Origin: Nocardia higoensis NBRC 100133
GTDB taxonomy: Bacteria > Actinomycetota > Actinomycetes > Mycobacteriales > Mycobacteriaceae
DNA length: 64,000 nt
Assembly: GCF_000308595.1 (NCBI RefSeq)
Contig: NZ_BAGA01000081.1
Span: forward strand, 53,992 to 117,991
Direction: 5' to 3'
The notes below the pieces were generated by a model. It searched no databases. It had not been told where the DNA came from and saw only the letters and a list, made by a program, of their open reading frames with translations. Numbering within the stretch: the stretch's first letter is position 1; each line of letters starts with the position of its first letter. Of this stretch, positions 59,103 through 64,000 are shown in pieces. A program made the translations under genes and the position numbers.

Positions 59103-59935
59103 CCGGGATCGTCGACCTTGTTCCCCTCGCCGAACTGCTGGCCAGTACGGTGGGCACTCGCGCAGGTGCCGCTCATCTCGCAGCGCAGATACTCACCAGC
59201 GGAGCACAGGCTCTTCCGAGAGACACCGGTGACATCGGCTACACCGTGCGCCAAGAACTGGTCCGCACCGCAGTGGTCGCCGACGATGGCTGCCCAGTGC
59301 CGCACCGGGCTGCCGAGCTGGTGATCGTCTGCGAGGTGCTGGCGGCCAGTACGCTGCCCGACTCCAAGCCACCCAGTGAGCAGCGGCTGGTACTTTCCGC
59401 GCCAGGAGAAGCCGTGTCGATAGGCGATGCCGAACATCTCGACAGTCTGGTACTCGACGTGATTCGCCGTGCGACCAGCACACTGCACATGGGGGGCGCC
59501 TTCTGGAACCACGCCGGCTTCGAGCGCCTCGATGAGGTGCTACTACCGGCGCTGGAGGTCCGCGCCATCGCCACGGTCATCTACGCGAACAACCCTGCAG
59601 AGGAGCATCACCACGCAACGCTGTACCGCCACCTCAATCGGCTCGCCCATACCGGCCCGGTTACCGTGCGCTGGTTCACCGGCCCCGCCCCTGCCATGCT
59701 GCACGCCAAATTCGTGATCGCCGACCGCCGCATCGGCTATCTCGGCACCGCGAATCTCACCTCATGGGGACTCCGCGGCCACATCGAGGCAGGCGTCGAG
59801 TTGACCACAGGCCAATCGGAGCGGTTCGTCCAGTTCCTCGGCGACCTCGAAGTGGCCGGCCATTTCACGGCAACGCCACCCGCCCGAAAGACCACCCGGA
59901 CAACAGATGACATCCGGCAGAGTAAAAACGGATGA
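59099..59935 (+). CDS. drmC: DrmC-like phospholipase D family protein (DISARM)
   Basis: 278 residues with a single HKD motif, HAKFVIADRRIGYLGTANLT (H202, K204, D209, N219), so an active enzyme would be a dimer. ATG at 59099 overlaps the drmB stop and its own stop overlaps the methyltransferase start (ATGA both times). The N-terminal 100 residues are helical and lack PLD features. DrmC was reported not to be essential for DISARM protection in the Bacillus system, as I recall. Confidence 0.88.
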   Translation: MTGIVDLVPLAELLASTVGTRAGAAHLAAQILTSGAQALPRDTGDIGYTVRQELVRTAVVADDGCPVPHRAAELVIVCEVLAASTLPDSKPPSEQRLVLSAPGEAVSIGDAEHLDSLVLDVIRRATSTLHMGGAFWNHAGFERLDEVLLPALEVRAIATVIYANNPAEEHHHATLYRHLNRLAHTGPVTVRWFTGPAPAMLHAKFVIADRRIGYLGTANLTSWGLRGHIEAGVELTTGQSERFVQFLGDLEVAGHFTATPPARKTTRTTDDIRQSKNG

Positions 59936-61845
59936 TGGCTACCCCTGATGCGCGGCGAAGCGTGCTCCGCCACCTTGACGTGGTCGGCGTTAACACCAGG
60001 GCCCGCGCCGAAGCCCGATCCCGGCAGAACGTACTACCACCCCTGACCACTTACCGGTGGTGGGCACGGCGCACCGAGGCCGTGACTGGAGCACTCATAG
60101 ACGCCGCCAACGTCGACCAACCAGGCCGACTCGTCGTTGCAGATCCGTTCACCGGCGGTGGCGTCATCGCCTTGGCCGCGCTGCTGCGCGGCCACCGCGT
60201 CTATGCCCAAGACATCAACCTGTGGGCCGCCCAAAACCTCACCACGATGCTTTCGCTCCCACAGGCGGAGCGACTCGAACCTGCGGCCCATCGACTCCAC
60301 ACCGCAGTGGCGCCCCTACTCGAAACCGCATACTCCACGTCGTTCGAGGACGGCACACCAGCGACAGTGGCGCACACCCTCAGGGTCGCAGTGGTCGCCT
60401 GCCCGAAGTGCTGCGATCCCGTACGGCTCTTTCCCTCAGCAATTGTCAGTCTCACCGAACGGGTCGACCAGGGCGGAAGAGCGGGCTGGCTCGCATGCCC
60501 GTCCGGTCACCTCCAGTTCGGCGCCGCAGATCGGCGAACCCAGTGTCGAACCTGCAAACGGACCATCCAACCGGGTGCCCGCTACACCCAAGGCCGCAAG
60601 TTCCGCTGCCAATGCGGCTACTCTGGCCGAATCTGGGAGTCTGGACAAATACGCTGGGTGCCGATTCTTGTCGAGCGCACCGCCCCCGGCTGTCGCGAGT
60701 TCGGACCTCCGAGCGACCACGAACTCATGCTCGCCGCAGACACGTCGTGGCCCCACCAACCCTGCCTCCCCGAGATCCTGCAGGGCACTGAAACCACCGT
60801 GCTCCGCCGCTACGGCATGACACATTGGCACCAAGTCATGCCACGCCGCCAGCATGCGGTAATCAACGCACTCGTCGACACGGTCGAAGCCGCCGCCGCA
60901 GGAGACAAAGCTATCGCGTCCACGCTCCATGCGGCAGTACTCGGTTCGGTCGAAATGGCCGGTTACCTGTCCCGATGGGACGCCCGCTATCTCAAGGCCT
61001 ACGAGGCAATGGCCAATCATCGCTACAACGTCACAACCCTTTCCGCCGAACCGAATGTATGGGGGGCTCCACAGTCGGGTCGAGGCACCGTCGGGCGCCG
61101 ATTGGCCCATCTCGCAAAAGCAGGCAACTGGTATGCCGAACGCCTCGGGCGTACTCCCTCGGTTGCCGGGCCGCTACCCGCTCGACAGCGGCGTTCACGT
61201 GGGTCCCGCACCGTTGATGTCCGAGTCGTCGTCGGGTCGAGTACAAGGCTCCTCGCCCCGAGCAACTCGTTCGACCTGGTGTGCACAGATCCGCCATACC
61301 ACGACGACGTGAAGTACGGAGAACTGTCTGAAATCTTCCGCGCGTGGGCCGGCTTGGACACCTCACGTGTCGATGGCGAGGCAGTTGTATCCACAGATGC
61401 CGTTGACACAGACGCCTACGAAGCCACCCTCACCCAAGCCTTCCTCGAAATGCGAAGGACCTTGAAGCCGGACGGCCACCTCGTTCTTTCCTACGCCAAT
61501 CGCGACCCAGCAGCATGGGTGGCGCTATTCAGTGCACTACAGGCTGCAGGGTTCACAGCGATCGGCTTCCAAGTAGTCCACGCCGAGAACGATGTCGACC
61601 ACGCAAAGGTGCACCGTCGCGCCTGCAATCTCGATCTGATACTCGACCTCGTGATCGCCACCGATCGCCCTATAGAACAGTTCACCCCCATCGATTCGCA
61701 AAGACGAGCAGAGGAGGATGACTTCTGCCGCGCGATGGGGAAGATCGCTCTGCAGATCGGTAGCCTTAAAGGGCCATGGCGCGAGAGGCTACAGCACGTC
61801 GTAGCCACACACCCGTTTGTGACAAGAGGCAAGTCCACGATGTAG
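59932..61845 (+). CDS. Zn-finger DNA amino-methyltransferase (COG1743/DUF1156-like), DISARM-associated
   Basis: 637 residues. AdoMet motif I is DPFTGGGVIALAA (D71), preceded by LTTYRWWARRTEAVTGAL, the WWARR signature of COG1743 adenine methylases. Residues 150-230 carry zinc knuckles (CPKCCDPVRL, CRTCKRTIQPG, CQCGYSGR). The catalytic motif IV is CTDPPYHDDVKYGE (D453), followed by LKPDGHLVLSYANRD. DPPY indicates N6-adenine or N4-cytosine modification, not the 5-methylcytosine of class 2 DISARM. The likely role is marking host DNA as self. ATG at 59932 or 59935; coupled to drmC. Confidence 0.87.
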   Translation: MMATPDARRSVLRHLDVVGVNTRARAEARSRQNVLPPLTTYRWWARRTEAVTGALIDAANVDQPGRLVVADPFTGGGVIALAALLRGHRVYAQDINLWAAQNLTTMLSLPQAERLEPAAHRLHTAVAPLLETAYSTSFEDGTPATVAHTLRVAVVACPKCCDPVRLFPSAIVSLTERVDQGGRAGWLACPSGHLQFGAADRRTQCRTCKRTIQPGARYTQGRKFRCQCGYSGRIWESGQIRWVPILVERTAPGCREFGPPSDHELMLAADTSWPHQPCLPEILQGTETTVLRRYGMTHWHQVMPRRQHAVINALVDTVEAAAAGDKAIASTLHAAVLGSVEMAGYLSRWDARYLKAYEAMANHRYNVTTLSAEPNVWGAPQSGRGTVGRRLAHLAKAGNWYAERLGRTPSVAGPLPARQRRSRGSRTVDVRVVVGSSTRLLAPSNSFDLVCTDPPYHDDVKYGELSEIFRAWAGLDTSRVDGEAVVSTDAVDTDAYEATLTQAFLEMRRTLKPDGHLVLSYANRDPAAWVALFSALQAAGFTAIGFQVVHAENDVDHAKVHRRACNLDLILDLVIATDRPIEQFTPIDSQRRAEEDDFCRAMGKIALQIGSLKGPWRERLQHVVATHPFVTRGKSTM

Positions 61846-61923
61846 ACGAGTCGGACGGACGCTGCATGCGCTGACTCCGAGCTCAAGTCCGCACTCGACA
61901 GCAGTGACGCCATCGCTCGAATC

Positions 61924-62775
61924 ATGGATTCCGACAATCGACTCGGAATGCTACAGCGGACGCGTCGCGAACTGACGTCCGGACGAGTTCGGGATGCCCG
62001 CCGACGGCAGCGCGGGGTGTCCGGGGTTCGCGGCAGAGAGGTCGCACAGCTGACCGGGCTGAGCGCCGACTACTACACCCGCCTGGAACAGGGGCGTGAA
62101 CGCAATCCGTCCGCTCAGGTTCTCGACGCGCTCACGCGGGCACTACGCCTGGACGCGGATCAGGAAATGCACCTGTACCGGTTGGCACGCCTGGCGCCGG
62201 GCGTTCGCGGGTCCGGCGTCCGGGAATCGGTCGGGCCCGCGCTTCGGCAATTGGTGAACACCTTCGACGCGACTCCGGCATTCGTGCTGAATCCCACGCT
62301 CGACATACTGGCTCGCAATCGACTGGCCGACGCGTTGTTCTCCCCGTTCACCGTGACCGGCAATCTGATGCGCATGGTGTTTCTCGACCCGGCGGCCGAA
62401 TCGTTCTACGCCGACTGGTCACGGACGGCGCAATCCTCGGTGGCGACCCTGCGATTGGCGGTCGGGCACGGCCCGGATGCCCGCCTGACCGCGCTGGTCG
62501 ACGAACTCTGCGCGGCAAGCCCGGCTTTCCGGCGACTCTGGGCCCAGGGGCATGTCCGCGGTAAGACCTCGGAGGCGAAGAACCTCATCCACCCCGATGT
62601 CGGCCCGCTCAGCCTGACCTTCCAGGCTTTCGACGTACGCGAACGACCCGGGCAACAGTTGGTCGTCTATCAGGCCGAACCGGGATCCCCGAGCGAGCAG
62701 GCGCTGCGCCTGCTCGGCACACTCACCGCGACCGAGGAGCGCGAACGGCGCGACGCGCAGACGGGACGGCCCTGA
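61924..62775 (+). CDS. XRE-type regulator with MmyB-like ligand-binding domain
   Basis: 283 residues: HTH (VRGREVAQLTGLSADYYTRL then EQGRERNPSAQVLDALTRAL) and the PAS-like MmyB domain (FDATPAFVLNPTLDILARNR ... FLDPAAESFYADWSRTAQSS ... LIHPDVGPLSLTFQAFDVRE). N-terminus RLGMLQRTRRELTSGR is diverged but complete. Members often control a neighbouring SDR; the SDR here is convergent. It belongs to the same family as the truncated fragment on the left of the island. The 78 bases before it form the right island edge. Confidence 0.88.
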   Translation: MDSDNRLGMLQRTRRELTSGRVRDARRRQRGVSGVRGREVAQLTGLSADYYTRLEQGRERNPSAQVLDALTRALRLDADQEMHLYRLARLAPGVRGSGVRESVGPALRQLVNTFDATPAFVLNPTLDILARNRLADALFSPFTVTGNLMRMVFLDPAAESFYADWSRTAQSSVATLRLAVGHGPDARLTALVDELCAASPAFRRLWAQGHVRGKTSEAKNLIHPDVGPLSLTFQAFDVRERPGQQLVVYQAEPGSPSEQALRLLGTLTATEERERRDAQTGRP

Positions 62776-62802
62776 TCGAACGGCCGCCCCGGTCGAGCCG
62801 CG

Positions 62803-63525
62803 CTACTGCGCGCTCGCGGCGGGGCGAACGACGATCTCGTTCACATCCACCTCCGCCGGCTGATCGATGGCGAACGCGATGGCATTCGCGATCGCCTCGG
62901 CCGGGAGCGCCACGGCGCGATAGATTTTCATGTCCGCGCGCGCCCTTTCATCGGAAATGCTGTCGGCGAGTTCGGATTCCGTCACACCGGGAGACACCAC
63001 CGTGACCCGCACGTCACCCCCGGATTCCTGTCTCAGACCTTCGGAGATCGCCCGGACCGCGAATTTCGTCGCGCAGTACACCGCCCCCGTCGGCACCACC
63101 TCGTAGGCCCCGACCGAGGCGATATTGACGAAATGCCCGCCGCCCTGCGCCCGCATGACCGGCAGCGCCGCGGCGATGCCGTGCAGAACGCCACGGATGT
63201 TCACGTCGATCATCCGATCCCATTCGTCGATCTTCGTCGCGGCCAAGGGCGACAGCGGCATGACGCCCGCATTGTTGACCACCACATCGACGCGACCGAA
63301 ATGCTCCCCGGCCGCCGCCACGAAGGACTCGACATCGGTCGCGTCGGTCACGTCCAGCGCCCGGAATCCCGCCGCGCCCCCGATTTCTCCGGCCAATTTT
63401 TCGAGGCGCTCGGTGCGGCGCGCGCCGAGAAACACCTTGTGCCCCTCCGCGGCCAGTTTCCGCGCGGTCGCCGCGCCGATGCCGCTGCTCGCCCCGGTGA
63501 TCAGGACGACCCTGCCTTCACTCAT
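62803..63525 (-). CDS. SDR family oxidoreductase (YdfG-like)
   Basis: 240 residues: NADP-binding VLITGASSGIGAATA with the following GARRTERL, NNAGVMPLSP, catalytic Ser in NIASVGAYEVVP and Tyr-x3-Lys in YCATKFAV; the C-terminus DVNEIVVRPAASAQ is typical of YdfG-like serine/3-hydroxy-acid dehydrogenases. Start ATG overlaps the stop of the upstream Atu4866-like gene (ATGA), so they form an operon. Confidence 0.92.
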   Translation of the reverse strand: MSEGRVVLITGASSGIGAATARKLAAEGHKVFLGARRTERLEKLAGEIGGAAGFRALDVTDATDVESFVAAAGEHFGRVDVVVNNAGVMPLSPLAATKIDEWDRMIDVNIRGVLHGIAAALPVMRAQGGGHFVNIASVGAYEVVPTGAVYCATKFAVRAISEGLRQESGGDVRVTVVSPGVTESELADSISDERARADMKIYRAVALPAEAIANAIAFAIDQPAEVDVNEIVVRPAASAQ

Positions 63526-63791
63526 GACTGCGCGTCCTCTCGGTAGAGAACGAGATGCTCGTGGAACAGCACCCCGTCACGAATGTCGCCGGTCGCGGTG
63601 AAACCACTGTCGTCGACGTAGTCCAGATGGTTTCCGGTGACCGTGTAGCTGCCGGTGTACGCGCTGCGGCGCTGTCCGCGCGCCTCGTCGTAGCGTCCGT
63701 CCGCGCGCAGTTCCTGGCGGATGTAGCCATCCGCTGTCACCCACATGCCGACGACGTCCGCCCGTTCGGCGATATCTGTCGATTGCCTCAT
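63522..63791 (-). CDS. Atu4866-like small protein
   Basis: 89 residues, a single lipocalin-like beta-barrel: VVGMWVTADGYIRQELRADG, RYDEARGQRRSAYTGSYTVT, NHLDYVDDSGFTATGDIRDG. ATG at 63791 has AAGGA upstream; a longer start at 63815 is unlikely. Such proteins commonly sit beside SDR genes. Function unknown; perhaps ligand binding. The remaining 63792-64000 holds no gene I can support. Confidence 0.82.
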   Translation of the reverse strand: MRQSTDIAERADVVGMWVTADGYIRQELRADGRYDEARGQRRSAYTGSYTVTGNHLDYVDDSGFTATGDIRDGVLFHEHLVLYREDAQS

Positions 63792-64000
63792 CACGATCCT
63801 TCCTCGTAACCCCACGCTTTTCGAGTCTCGCGGGATCTCGGTCGCGCAAACAGGACGTGTCCCGACCGGGTGCGCTACACCCTGCCGCGCGTGGTCAGCC
63901 GGTGATGACGCCGAGAACGTCCGTGCGGGAAAGAAAGGACCGGCCCGAGAAGGCTCGCAACACCTTCGTGGAGCTAATGACCCGTGACAATGCCCAGTGA

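Noticed and set aside
40060..61923. tRNA gene or attL/attR direct repeats bounding the island
   Set aside because: No tRNA-like sequence and no integrase gene were seen, and no long direct repeat shared by the two edges could be found by eye.
61924..62775. Reading the right-hand regulator as the missing 3' half of the left XRE fragment
   Set aside because: The right copy has its own complete, different N-terminal HTH region (VSGVRGREVAQLTGLS versus VPGLRREEVAILAGV), so it is a paralogue and not the same gene split by the island.
63904..64000. A short + strand frame (VRERKDRPEKARNTFVELMT..., stop at the window end)
   Set aside because: About 25 codons with no ribosome site or family match; could be the tail of a decayed gene but cannot be supported.

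Overview
The window is from a very GC-rich actinomycete of the Nocardia/Rhodococcus/Mycobacterium group. Several features point that way: the fxsA - amidohydrolase - lnt and F420-dependent PPOX oxidoreductase - cobN - cobG blocks echo the order I recall around Rv2051c-Rv2064 of M. tuberculosis, and there is a mycofactocin-type SDR, a DUF4333 protein, GTG/TTG starts and many ATGA/GTGA overlaps. The species cannot be named from this alone.

Layout. (1) 1-11851 (-): the N-terminal 3950 residues of a giant C-A-T type non-ribosomal peptide synthetase that runs off the left edge. Its first module has an intact serine code like that of EntF. (2) 12278-16275 (-): lnt, an amidohydrolase and fxsA, the first two overlapping by ATGA. 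(3) 16531-34607: mostly chromosomal housekeeping and accessory genes. These are a mycofactocin-type SDR, a NarL-type two-component pair split by an opposite-strand gene, a TauE/SafE transporter, the tldD/tldE pair, a DUF4333 membrane protein, an F420/PPOX oxidoreductase, a PadR regulator divergent from a VOC protein over a large palindrome, a methyltransferase, map divergent from a small XRE protein over paired operators, a thioesterase-like protein, an FBP-domain protein, an FAD monooxygenase, remnants of a TetR gene, a pentapeptide-repeat protein and an HdeD-like/lipase fusion. (4) 34759-39842: cobN (-), led by a compact cobalamin riboswitch, and divergent cobG (+).

(5) About 40060-61850 is an accessory island. 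Its left edge is a graveyard: an XRE-type regulator cut after about 46 codons, a decayed aldo/keto reductase, and an IS3-family element (40725-42057, 3-bp target duplication CAG) inside that reductase. Seven large + strand genes follow: a 2099-aa P-loop ATPase; a coiled-coil/beta-CASP metallo-beta-lactamase nuclease; a 790-aa protein at the position of DrmE; a DrmA-like helicase; a DrmB-like DUF1998 protein; a DrmC-like phospholipase D; and a zinc-finger amino-methyltransferase (DPPY type). The last five reproduce the gene order I recall for class 2 DISARM phage defence, but the methylase is of a different kind. The two upstream genes, joined by ATGA, are not DISARM components I know. I regard this as a hybrid or undescribed DISARM-related defence locus, and the main discovery in the window.

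(6) 61924-63791: an intact XRE regulator of the same family as the truncated one on the left, convergent with an SDR and an Atu4866-like small protein.

No tRNA, rRNA or CRISPR array was recognised. Most other long open frames are antisense shadows of high-GC genes and are not listed.
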